Shown: in pieces, positions 9,228 through 17,374 of the stretch
Layout: every line of letters begins with the position of its first letter
Position numbering within the stretch: the first letter of the stretch is position 1
From: Chloroflexota bacterium
Lineage (GTDB): Bacteria; Chloroflexota; Anaerolineae; Anaerolineales; UBA11579
Direction of reading: 5' to 3'
Assembly: GCA_013112575.1 (NCBI GenBank)
Contig: JABFGG010000002.1
Coordinates: 124,001 to 188,000 of the forward strand
Length of the DNA: 64,000 nt
Notes under the pieces: generated by a model
Told to the model about the DNA's origin: nothing
Database searches by the model: none
The model's input: the letters and a program-made list of their open reading frames with translations, nothing else
Made by a program: the position numbers and the translations under genes

Positions 9228-9256
9228 ATACTAGCACAAATGTACTAATATTGCAA
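9228..9256 (-). promoter_or_regulatory. Promoter of the YCII-like gene
   Basis: On the minus strand TTGCAA (9256-9251) is followed after exactly 17 bases by TAGTAT (9233-9228). Transcription would begin about 45 bases before ATG 9178. Confidence 0.55.
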
Positions 9257-9302
9257 TGCCAAGGTAAGTTTTTGCAACGAGCAATAGACAAATAGGACAC
9301 TT

Positions 9303-10286
9303 GTGAATAGAAATAAGCTATTTACGCAGGGGAAATTGCGGGCGGTTGTGTCCCAAAAGGAAGCTTTGGCACTCATCACAAAGCGAACAACTCCGGTTGT
9401 AATATTGGAGGTTGTGTCAGACTATTATGCTGATGAGGATGCTCGCCAGTATCGTCGAAAGCATCCAATTCAGGGATTCTTCCAGATCAATTCTGATCGG
9501 TTTGAGCAACTACCCATGTGGAATCTGAGATCGGATGAAACTATGATAAAAGTGCTCGAAGAGTACGGGATCACGCCTGCTTCAGAAAAAATGATTCTTC
9601 TTTACGACACTATCCAGATTGATTGTGGAAATGCAACATCACGATTTGATGCCTCTGCACGTATCTATTCTGTGCTGAAGTACTTTGGTTTTGAAAACGT
9701 AGCTATTATCATGGACAACAAAATCACATCACATTTTCCAAATGAGTTCGCATTAAATCATCCAGAAATTGTCCGTCGGCTGTCGGCCCCTGAGACGTCA
9801 AACACTAACTCGACTCCTTCAGGAACGACTCACCTAAGACATCCTATTCCGGTAGAATGGTCTAAGGAGCAGATTTCCAGATCACCTTCACATAAGAATG
9901 TATTTGTATCCTATGAGACATTGTTAAAAATGATTGCTGGCGAATTAGGCCCCTATCGACTTCTTGACGCTCGTAGTGCAGAGGAATATGCCGGAACATT
10001 CACAGGCTATGATTTCATTCCAGTCGCCGGTAGAATTCCTACATCGGAGAGCATTGTCAACGGAGATTTCCAGTTGCCAAAATATGAAATCCTCACAGAT
10101 ATTCTGGAGAGACTTGAAAGGACATTTAGGAGAAGGGGCATTTCCAAGACAGATCGCATCATATGGTATTGCGGAACGGGCTGGCGTGCGGCCAGGATGT
10201 TTGCTTTATCGCATGCTTTGGGCTATAAGAAGGTTGGCATCTACGAGGGGGGATGGAATGAATGGTACCAACGCCATCCCCTGTAG
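9303..10286 (+). CDS. Two-domain rhodanese-type sulfurtransferase
   Basis: A 327-residue protein with two rhodanese-like halves. The C-terminal half (about 195-327) has YRLLDARSAEEYAG and an active-site loop WYCGTGWRA with catalytic Cys near 290, followed by EGGWNEW. The N-terminal half (about 15-165) keeps the fold pattern (ILLYDTIQIDCGNATSR) but has no clear CxxGxR loop. This is the layout of thiosulfate/mercaptopyruvate sulfurtransferases, which move sulfane sulfur to thiols or cyanide. The start is GTG 9303 without a clear ribosome site. The stop abuts the next gene, so it may share a transcript with the sugar kinase, though a functional link is not evident. Confidence 0.85.
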   Translation: MNRNKLFTQGKLRAVVSQKEALALITKRTTPVVILEVVSDYYADEDARQYRRKHPIQGFFQINSDRFEQLPMWNLRSDETMIKVLEEYGITPASEKMILLYDTIQIDCGNATSRFDASARIYSVLKYFGFENVAIIMDNKITSHFPNEFALNHPEIVRRLSAPETSNTNSTPSGTTHLRHPIPVEWSKEQISRSPSHKNVFVSYETLLKMIAGELGPYRLLDARSAEEYAGTFTGYDFIPVAGRIPTSESIVNGDFQLPKYEILTDILERLERTFRRRGISKTDRIIWYCGTGWRAARMFALSHALGYKKVGIYEGGWNEWYQRHPL

Positions 10287-10301
10287 GTGAAATGGTGTGA
10301 A

Positions 10302-11816
10302 ATGGGTGATTTGCTACTTGGCATTGATGTAGGCACATATAGTACAAAGGGTGTTCTCGTCGAACCAAATGGAAACATCCTGAAGTCTCACGTTGTGCAG
10401 CACAAAATGGATATCCCAAAGCCGGGCTGGGCTGAGCAGGATGCCGATAAGGTATGGTGGCATGATTTTGTTGAAGTTTGCCGCGCTTTATTGGATGGTG
10501 CCCCATACTCAGGAGATGATGTGGGTGGGGTGGCCTGCAGTGCCATTGGGCCGTGTATGCTTCCATTGGATAAGGCTGGGAAACCCCTGCGGCCAGGGAT
10601 ATTGTATGGGGTGGATACCAGAGCCAGAGAAGAGATCGATATCCTAAATAAAGAATTCGGCGAAGAAGCTATATTCAAGTTTAGTGGGATGAATTTATCG
10701 AGTCAGGCGGTGGGTCCCAAGATATTGTGGATGAAGAACAACGAGCCCGAGCTTTGGAAGCAGGTGGATTACATCACAACCGCAAGCAGTTATTTAGTTT
10801 ATCGTCTTACCGGTGAAAAGGTGATTGATAAACACACCGCCTCTCACTACATGCCTCTTATTGATATCAATACACTGGAATGGTCAGATAAGTTCTCCCA
10901 GGGCATCGTTGACCTGGATAAGTTGCCCCGCATGCAATGGAGTGACGAACTGGCAGGGGAAGTTAGCGCAAGCGCTGCAGAGGAAACTGGACTAAAAGAG
11001 GGGACGGCAGTGGCTGTGGGAGCGGTGGATGCCTTGAGTGAGGGCATCAGCGTAGGTGTTGTGCAACCTGGTGACTTGATGATCATGTATGGCAGCACGG
11101 CTTATTTCATCATGGTAACCAATGAGCCCCAACCTGACCCCCGCGTGTGGACGGTGGCAGGTGCGTATGAAGGACAATATAATCTTGATGCAGGCATGGC
11201 CACCACGGGTTCGCTAACGCGTTGGTTCCGCGATGAACTTGCTCAGGAGTTGCCTGATGAAACTGCTTATAAAACCTTGTTTGAGCGCGCCGAAAAGATT
11301 CAGCCGGGCAGCAATGGTTTACTCGTTTTGCCTTACTTCAGTGGTGAGCGCACGCCGATCAACGACCCTGATGCGCGTGGCATTATTATTGGATTGACCC
11401 TATCCCATTCCAGGAATCATATTTATCGAGCAGTGCTTGAAGGTGTTGCATTCGGCATTCGTCACAACCTAGAAACCTTCAAGGAAATGGGAGCCAATGT
11501 TGAACGAATAGTAGCGGTTGGTGGCGGGACTCAAAGCTCCACCTGGCTTCAGATCGTGTCTGATGTATTGGGCTTGCCGCACATTGTTCCTGAGAAAACC
11601 ATCGGTGCCAGCTATGGGGATGCTTTCCTGGCTGGACTGGCAAAGGGCACTTTGAAAAGGGATGACATTGAGGAGTGGGTTGCCATTAAGCAGACGATAG
11701 AGCCCGATAAAAAGAAGTACGATGTCTACAATGGACTGTATGGTGAGTACAGATCGCTATATGGGCAGACTAAAAAGACCATGCACTATCTAGCTGAACA
11801 TTCAAGATCGCAATAA
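10302..11816 (+). CDS. FGGY-family carbohydrate kinase (xylulokinase-like)
   Basis: The protein has 504 residues from ATG 10302; an in-frame GTG at 10287 directly follows the previous stop. The actin-fold phosphate loop is at the N-terminus (LGIDVGTYSTKG), then PKPGWAEQDADKVW, the catalytic region with GILYGVDTRA, and the C-terminal ATP site VAVGGGTQSSTWLQI. FGGY kinases phosphorylate sugars or polyols such as xylulose, ribulose, glycerol or autoinducer-2. The substrate is not resolved here. The following BtpA/SgcQ gene suggests one small sugar-utilisation operon. No transporter or isomerase is beside it. Confidence 0.88.
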   Translation: MGDLLLGIDVGTYSTKGVLVEPNGNILKSHVVQHKMDIPKPGWAEQDADKVWWHDFVEVCRALLDGAPYSGDDVGGVACSAIGPCMLPLDKAGKPLRPGILYGVDTRAREEIDILNKEFGEEAIFKFSGMNLSSQAVGPKILWMKNNEPELWKQVDYITTASSYLVYRLTGEKVIDKHTASHYMPLIDINTLEWSDKFSQGIVDLDKLPRMQWSDELAGEVSASAAEETGLKEGTAVAVGAVDALSEGISVGVVQPGDLMIMYGSTAYFIMVTNEPQPDPRVWTVAGAYEGQYNLDAGMATTGSLTRWFRDELAQELPDETAYKTLFERAEKIQPGSNGLLVLPYFSGERTPINDPDARGIIIGLTLSHSRNHIYRAVLEGVAFGIRHNLETFKEMGANVERIVAVGGGTQSSTWLQIVSDVLGLPHIVPEKTIGASYGDAFLAGLAKGTLKRDDIEEWVAIKQTIEPDKKKYDVYNGLYGEYRSLYGQTKKTMHYLAEHSRSQ

Positions 11817-11841
11817 CCACACATTTTTTTCGAGGTAATCT

Positions 11842-12657
11842 ATGCACACCTGGCTTCAAGAACTCTTTGGCGTTGAAAAACCTGTGATCGGTATGTGTCA
11901 CCTGCAGGCATTGCCCGGTGATCCCAAATATGACCACGATAAGGGTTTATCCTGGGTGGTCGAACAGGCGCGTGCTGACTTATTGGCCTTGCAAGAGGGT
12001 GGTGTGGACGCCGTGATGTTTTCTAATGAATTCAGTCTGCCGTATCTTACCGAGGTTGACATGATCACAGTTGCTTCTATGGCCCGCATCGTGGCGGAGT
12101 TAAAGCCGGAAGTAAAGATTCCCTTTGGGGTCAATGTGTTGTGGGATCCTAAAGCTTCACTGGACCTTGCCATGGCCACAGACGCTTCTTTTGTACGTGA
12201 GATCTTCACCGGGGTGTATGCCAGCGATTTTGGATTATGGAATACCAACTGCGGGGAGGTCATCCGCCACCAGCATGCCATTGGTGCCCAGCACGTGCGC
12301 CTGTTATTCAACATTGTGCCCGAGGCGGCCAGCTACCTAGCTCCGCGCGATGTTGCCGATATCGCGCGTTCAACTGTTTTTAACGCTGAGCCGGATGCCT
12401 TGTGTGTATCCGGCCTGACAGCCGGTGCTGAGACTTCCAGTCAGACTTTGGGAATCGTGAAAGCAGCCGTTCCGGATACCCCAGTGTTTGCCAATACCGG
12501 TGTCAATGCAGACAACGTGGTCGAACAGCTTTCGATCGCTGATGGGGCTGTGATCGGAACCACATTCAAGCAGGATGGGCATACCTGGAATCCGGTAGAG
12601 GCCGCACGCGTAAAAGCATTGATGGACCAGGTGCGGACCCTGCGTGCATCGAGTTAG
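11842..12657 (+). CDS. BtpA/SgcQ family TIM-barrel protein
   Basis: A 271-residue protein matching the BtpA family from end to end: VIGMCHLQALPGDP at the start, EGGVDAVMFSNEFSLPY, FGVNVLWDPKASLDLAMATDASFVRE, and a C-terminal phosphate-binding-like pattern (NTGVNADNV..DGAVIGTTFKQDG). BtpA was linked to photosystem I biogenesis in cyanobacteria, while SgcQ homologues sit in sugar operons. The latter fits here because the gene follows an FGGY kinase by 25 bases with a GAGGT ribosome site. The reaction is unknown; an aldolase- or isomerase-like role on a phosphorylated sugar is only inference. Confidence 0.85.
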   Translation: MHTWLQELFGVEKPVIGMCHLQALPGDPKYDHDKGLSWVVEQARADLLALQEGGVDAVMFSNEFSLPYLTEVDMITVASMARIVAELKPEVKIPFGVNVLWDPKASLDLAMATDASFVREIFTGVYASDFGLWNTNCGEVIRHQHAIGAQHVRLLFNIVPEAASYLAPRDVADIARSTVFNAEPDALCVSGLTAGAETSSQTLGIVKAAVPDTPVFANTGVNADNVVEQLSIADGAVIGTTFKQDGHTWNPVEAARVKALMDQVRTLRASS

Positions 12658-12678
12658 AAATCTTTGAGCTATAAACCT

Positions 12679-14145
12679 CTAAGGTGACAGCCAGATAGAT
12701 TGGAAAGTGCTGATCCCTTCTGCTACCAGCGAAGGGATGTATTGCGGTGCTGGTGCAAACCACAATCTGTTTTCAGAAAATATGAATAACGCGTCCCCAT
12801 CAGGCGTCCAGGTTGCATGAGTGACTCCCTCGTTGAAAACCTTTTGAGGGGGATTTTCAATAGAATCTGCCAGGGGACCCACCCAAAGCTTTTCTGTCCC
12901 AAACCAGGCCAATAGCTCACCCTCTGGTGAAACTATTGGGGGGAAGTTGTCTGCAATTTCAGCGATTGCCTGCCACTCTCCATTGAGCGAGATTGCCTGA
13001 GTGCCAAGCTCGGTTCTTGAAAAGAATTTCATTGCTTCAGGGGACCAGACCACATCTTTGACTTCCTGATCGATGATTTGACGGGCCGGGATACCTCTTG
13101 AAACCATGAATAGTCCTTGCCGATCATCCTCATTGCAATCGCTTTGTATGGGGCCTACCGAGACGACTGTAGTACCACTGAAGGGATCCAGGGCAACTTG
13201 CTCAAAATAACCCTGCCATAAGGCTTCCTGGGAACCCGTTTGAATGTCTAGCGTTCGTAAGTTGTGTGTGCCGCAAAGAGCATTCCAGGAATGTATTACA
13301 AGCGCGAGGTCATCGATCCAACCGACGATGACCTCATCGCCACTGCCGCGCGGATCATACAAGGAGCGCACCTCGCTCCCGTCCAGGTTTGATACCCAGG
13401 CGCCGGCCATGGACATGCCTGCCCCGGTACCTATGCTATCAACACCCATATGAAAAATGTAATCTCCCGTTGGAGACCAGCTGGGGCGGATAGCTTGAGA
13501 GGGACCATCGGTCAGGCGGATCACTTCGCCGGAAAGAATGTCGTATAGGTATAGGTCAAGGGTGGGTCCATCCAGGGCGGCCATAAAAGCCAGGAAGCGA
13601 CCATCGCGCGACCATTCGGTCATCTTCAAAGAACCGGCTGTTTTGACCGGCTCAGGGGCAAAGCCCCCGTCCCCCTGTGCGTAAACTGCTTCGGAGATCA
13701 ACGGTGTGGAGAAGATCTCACTGCCTTGAGGTAGGGCCACGATGTGGAGCGTAAGATCCTTATCGAACCCAGTAGCGGTGATATAGGCCACTTGCCTGCC
13801 CATGAAGGTGGGAATGCCATCGATTAGTTCTTGCCCACCTGCAATGGGCTGGTTTGTGAGTTGTTTAAGCCCACTACCATCCGGATTGACTGCCCAGATA
13901 CCTGTTTCATTGGCAAAGACTAGCCAGGGGCCATTCAAGGTGAGTTCAGCCTCCGGGATAGTGATAGGGGCTGGAGCAGAGTCGATTGGTGAAGGTGTGG
14001 TGGCTTCCGGGATTTGGGTTGCAGATGGAGGAGGTGGTATTTGGTCTATGTTGGTTGCTGGTGCTGGTGAGCCAACACTACAAGCGAATGACATCATCAC
14101 GAGTGCCAACGCGGCGTAATACAAATCGTTGCGGGAGATACCCAT
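12679..14145 (-). CDS. TolB-like beta-propeller lipoprotein
   Basis: The start is ATG 14145, with AGGAGG nine bases upstream; an in-frame ATG at 14184 lacks this support. The product (488 residues) begins with a short basic segment and hydrophobic core ending in SFAC, a probable lipoprotein signal, then a Pro/Thr/Ser-rich linker to about residue 60. The remainder is a run of beta-propeller blades of WD40/TolB type, with patterns such as MTEWSRDGRFLAFMA, IRPSWSPTGDYIF, DVVWSPEAMKFF and HATWTPDGDALFIF. It is likely anchored on the outer face of the membrane as a binding protein. No enzyme motif is seen. It converges with the sugar operon. Confidence 0.8.
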   Translation of the reverse strand: MGISRNDLYYAALALVMMSFACSVGSPAPATNIDQIPPPPSATQIPEATTPSPIDSAPAPITIPEAELTLNGPWLVFANETGIWAVNPDGSGLKQLTNQPIAGGQELIDGIPTFMGRQVAYITATGFDKDLTLHIVALPQGSEIFSTPLISEAVYAQGDGGFAPEPVKTAGSLKMTEWSRDGRFLAFMAALDGPTLDLYLYDILSGEVIRLTDGPSQAIRPSWSPTGDYIFHMGVDSIGTGAGMSMAGAWVSNLDGSEVRSLYDPRGSGDEVIVGWIDDLALVIHSWNALCGTHNLRTLDIQTGSQEALWQGYFEQVALDPFSGTTVVSVGPIQSDCNEDDRQGLFMVSRGIPARQIIDQEVKDVVWSPEAMKFFSRTELGTQAISLNGEWQAIAEIADNFPPIVSPEGELLAWFGTEKLWVGPLADSIENPPQKVFNEGVTHATWTPDGDALFIFSENRLWFAPAPQYIPSLVAEGISTFQSIWLSP

Positions 14146-14235
14146 GAGATATGACCTCCTCATATATTGTGAATATCTACACAATTATAGCCGCGAGTCT
14201 CCCACTTAGTTTTGAGTCCGGCGTTTTTATCCTTT

Positions 14236-15327
14236 TCAAGAGTTGCGGCTGGCGATCTCTTTCCGAACCACAGGTGCCACTTCTGTCCCAAACAATTCAA
14301 TGGCCCGCATCATCTTCTTGTGTTCGATGGCATTGCTGCCCATAGAAAGTAAAAAACGCTGGTGCTTGAACATATCGTATTGGTAAAGGATCTTTTCGAT
14401 GATCTCCTCCGGCGCCCCTACAAAATCAGAGCCTTCTAATAGCCTCTGCGTTTCCAATTGTTCCCGTGATGCTGGGGCCCAGCCGCGTTCTTTCCCGATC
14501 CTGTTCATCACCTCCGTGGCGATGGGGTAGTGAATATCAACAGCATCCTGCGAGTTGTCTGCAATGAAGCCATGTGAATTGACGCTCAATGGAATGTATT
14601 CCGGGTCGAAGCCGTATGCGGGGGCAGTGTCTCGATAAAGGTTAAAGAAAGGCGTAAAGCGTTCGGGCATGCCGCCAATAATGGCAAAGGCCATGGGCAG
14701 CCCCATGGATGCGGCGCGTTGGGCTGATTGAGGTGTGCCGCCGACGGCGATCCATAGAGGGATCTTCTCTTGCACCGGGCGCGGATAAATGTCGAGGCCC
14801 TCGAGGGCTGAACGGAACTTGCCAGACCAAGTGATATTTTTATTCTCAGTGAGTTGCAGCAGCAATTCGAGTTTTTCTTCAAACAACTCGCCGTAATCAT
14901 TCAGGTCATAGCCAAAGAGGGGAAAAGATTCGATGAAGGAGCCGCGCCCCGCCATGATCTCGGCCCGCCCATTAGAAAGCAAATCTATCGTGGCAAAACT
15001 TTGAAAGACGCGCACAGGGTCATCGGAACTTATGACGGTGACTGCTGTTGAAAGCCGGACGTTCTTGGTGCGCGCTGCCGCCGCGCCTAAAACTACTGCT
15101 GGGGATGAAACCAGGAAATCCTGGCGGTGGTGTTCCCCGATGGCAAATACATCCAATCCAGTCTGGTCTGCCAGTTCGATGGTTTCTAGGGCATTGCTCA
15201 TGACCTCAACGGGGTCTTTGGTCTCGCCTGTGATCGGGTTTGTGCCGTTGTCAACAAAGGTATACAGTCCTAATTCAAAAGGGCGTTCATGGTTAGGAAT
15301 CGATTTCTTCAGTTCTTCGGTCATCAT
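14236..15327 (-). CDS. LLM-class (luciferase-like) flavin-dependent oxidoreductase
   Basis: A 363-residue TIM-barrel flavoprotein of the bacterial luciferase superfamily. Seen are ELGLYTFVDN at the N-terminus, GEHHRQDFLVSSPAVVLGAAAARTKNVRLSTA (cut here for length only in meaning; the GEHH motif is near residue 63), VRVFQSFATIDLLSNGRAEIMAGRGS and the LWIAVGGTPQSAQ segment. Members use reduced FMN, often from a partner reductase, to oxidise small organics. No flavin reductase is adjacent, and the substrate cannot be deduced. It is transcribed alone, away from the helicase gene. Confidence 0.85.
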   Translation of the reverse strand: MMTEELKKSIPNHERPFELGLYTFVDNGTNPITGETKDPVEVMSNALETIELADQTGLDVFAIGEHHRQDFLVSSPAVVLGAAAARTKNVRLSTAVTVISSDDPVRVFQSFATIDLLSNGRAEIMAGRGSFIESFPLFGYDLNDYGELFEEKLELLLQLTENKNITWSGKFRSALEGLDIYPRPVQEKIPLWIAVGGTPQSAQRAASMGLPMAFAIIGGMPERFTPFFNLYRDTAPAYGFDPEYIPLSVNSHGFIADNSQDAVDIHYPIATEVMNRIGKERGWAPASREQLETQRLLEGSDFVGAPEEIIEKILYQYDMFKHQRFLLSMGSNAIEHKKMMRAIELFGTEVAPVVRKEIASRNS

Positions 15328-15631
15328 TTATTCCATTAGTAATTTGGGTATCGGGACTTCTTGTGCGCGAGTTTACCATGCACATCTGAGGGCTTTATAA
15401 GAACTATGATATACTCCGGCGGTTGGTTTGAAAGAACCAGCAACAATTGAATACACTATGTTTTGAAAATTCCAAATGGTTGCTCGTCAATAACTGGACG
15501 GGCATTTTTCTTGCTGTAGGGTGGTTACGGAAAGCGGCTGGTAGAACCCAAGATGTATTCCGCGAGGACTACGATCAATTCACAAGGGTTGTGATGCTTC
15601 AGGAGTAATCAAAACGCAATCGGAGATTTTG
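15328..15631 (+). promoter_or_regulatory. Long structured leader of the DEAD-box helicase gene
   Basis: About 300 bases without a gene. A -10-like TATACT at 15410-15415 would give a transcript starting near 15422 and a leader of about 210 bases, though the -35 box is poor. Within it lie a small hairpin (TGGTT/AACCA at about 15423-15439) and a stronger hairpin followed by T residues at 15481-15510. A CGGAG ribosome site (15621-15625) precedes ATG 15632. Confidence 0.45.
15481..15510 (+). terminator. Terminator-like hairpin inside the helicase leader
   Basis: An 8-pair stem TGCTCGTC (15481-15488) with GACGGGCA (15497-15504), one G-U pair, an 8-base loop, then TTTTTC. It lies about 120 bases before the helicase start codon and after the likely promoter, so it could attenuate transcription rather than end the upstream gene, which is on the other strand. 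Confidence 0.55.
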
Positions 15632-17314
15632 ATGACGACTGAATTTTCACAGCTCAATCTGCACGCCTCACTGGTGCAGAATATAGCCGAACTCGGCTAC
15701 GCTACACCTACCGATGTCCAGGTCCAGGTGATCCCTCTCATGCTGGCAAACAAAGATGTTATTGCCCGGTCCCAAACGGGTTCCGGGAAAACTGCCGCTT
15801 TTGCCTTGCCGGTCTTACAAAATTTGATCGATAGAAGTAGAGACGGTAGCGTTCAAACCCTGGTCTTGACCCCCACGCGTGAATTGGCCATTCAGGTGGC
15901 AGATGCGATAGAGCAATATGGTGGTCAAATAAAAGTGGAGGTTATGGCGGTATATGGTGGGCAACATTATGGCACCTCCAAACGCCGTATCAAGAAGGGT
16001 GTCGATGTGATCGTAGGCACGCCCGGCCGCCTGCAGGATTTGATGCGTCAGAATATCCTTGACCTCACATCGGTTCGCACTGTCATTCTGGATGAAGCTG
16101 ACGAAATGCTCAGTATGGGTTTCATCGAAGATATCGAGAATATCCTGGGTCAGACTCCTGCCGAACGCCAGACCACTTTGTTCTCTGCGACCATGCCAAA
16201 AACTATCCGGCGACTTGCCGATAAATATATGCTTATGCCTCAGACTGTCATGATCGAGCGCAAACAATTGACAGTTGCCACGATCGAGCAGCGTTATTAC
16301 CTGGTCAATGAAAAAGACAAGCTGGCTGTCCTGACGCGGCTCCTTGAAGCTGAAGAGGCCGGCGTAACATTGGTGTTTACGCGCACACGTGCCGGTTCCA
16401 GCCGCCTGGCAAATGAGTTGATCCAACGTGGTTTCCCCTCCGAAGCTTTAAATGGCGATCTCGCACAGGATGCCCGCATCCGAGTGCTGAATCGTTTTCG
16501 CGCCGGGCATATCAAGGTATTGGTAGCTACAGATGTGGCAGCCCGCGGCCTGGACATTGATGATATTACCCATGTGTTCAATTACGATCTTCCTGTGGAT
16601 CATGAAGCTTACGTCCATCGCATAGGGCGTACAGGCCGTGCCGGTAAAGAGGGCATTGCAATTTCCCTGGTTACCCCAGGGGAGAGACGTCGCCTCAGTC
16701 GCATTGAGAGCTATACCCGGCAACAAATTGCTAAATCTGACCTGCCTACGGAGCAGGATATTTATCAAGGTCGCGAGAATCGCCTGGTAAACAAGTTGGC
16801 CGTGTGGTTAGAACGTGATCGCTCCAAACGAGAACAGGAAATTGTAGAAGGCTTGGTAGCCGCCGGACATGACCCCATCAAAGTGGCCGCCGCGGCTCTC
16901 AAGATGGCCCGCGTAGAGGAAAAGCAACGTCCCATTGATAAGATCGGCGAAGTGCGCATGGGGAACTCCCACCGCAAAAATAAAAAGCGAAAACCTTATT
17001 CACGGTCAGGGAAAAGCAAGCAACATTGCAAAGGCCAGTCCCGTCGCAGCCGTGAGGCACGCGATACTTCATACGAAGAGGGTATGGTGCGTTTGAACCT
17101 GGGGCGTGGTCGCACGCATGGCATCAACCCCGGCGAGGTTGTTGGGACAATTGCCTCGCGTGCTGACATCCCGGGTTCTGGGATCGGAAGGATAATGATC
17201 CGCGACGAACACACGTTGGTTGATGTCCAGAAAGAATACGTTTCTCGTGTCTTGGGGCAAACGGGTTCCTATAATTTCAGGGAACACCGCAACGTGATGA
17301 TAGAGCGGGCCTAA
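15632..17314 (+). CDS. deaD: DEAD-box ATP-dependent RNA helicase (CsdA/DeaD type)
   Basis: A 560-residue helicase that unwinds RNA duplexes in ribosome assembly or cold adaptation. All core motifs are present in order: Q motif before SQTGSGKTAAFALP (motif I), PTRELAIQ (Ia), GTPGRLQD (Ib), DEAD in VILDEADEM (II), SATMP (III), TLVFTRTRAGS (IV), VATDVAARGLDID (V) and HRIGRTGRAG (VI). Residues about 440-490 are a basic Lys/Arg-rich linker, and the last 75 residues form a DbpA-type RNA-binding domain (VRLNLGRGRTHGINPGEVVG). ATG 15632 has CGGAG six bases upstream. It is preceded by a structured leader that may control its expression. Confidence 0.95.
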   Translation: MTTEFSQLNLHASLVQNIAELGYATPTDVQVQVIPLMLANKDVIARSQTGSGKTAAFALPVLQNLIDRSRDGSVQTLVLTPTRELAIQVADAIEQYGGQIKVEVMAVYGGQHYGTSKRRIKKGVDVIVGTPGRLQDLMRQNILDLTSVRTVILDEADEMLSMGFIEDIENILGQTPAERQTTLFSATMPKTIRRLADKYMLMPQTVMIERKQLTVATIEQRYYLVNEKDKLAVLTRLLEAEEAGVTLVFTRTRAGSSRLANELIQRGFPSEALNGDLAQDARIRVLNRFRAGHIKVLVATDVAARGLDIDDITHVFNYDLPVDHEAYVHRIGRTGRAGKEGIAISLVTPGERRRLSRIESYTRQQIAKSDLPTEQDIYQGRENRLVNKLAVWLERDRSKREQEIVEGLVAAGHDPIKVAAAALKMARVEEKQRPIDKIGEVRMGNSHRKNKKRKPYSRSGKSKQHCKGQSRRSREARDTSYEEGMVRLNLGRGRTHGINPGEVVGTIASRADIPGSGIGRIMIRDEHTLVDVQKEYVSRVLGQTGSYNFREHRNVMIERA

Positions 17315-17374
17315 AAATAAGCTTGAATACCTTTACTAAGACATGCTACTTATTAGAATAGAAAGCAAGCTCAA

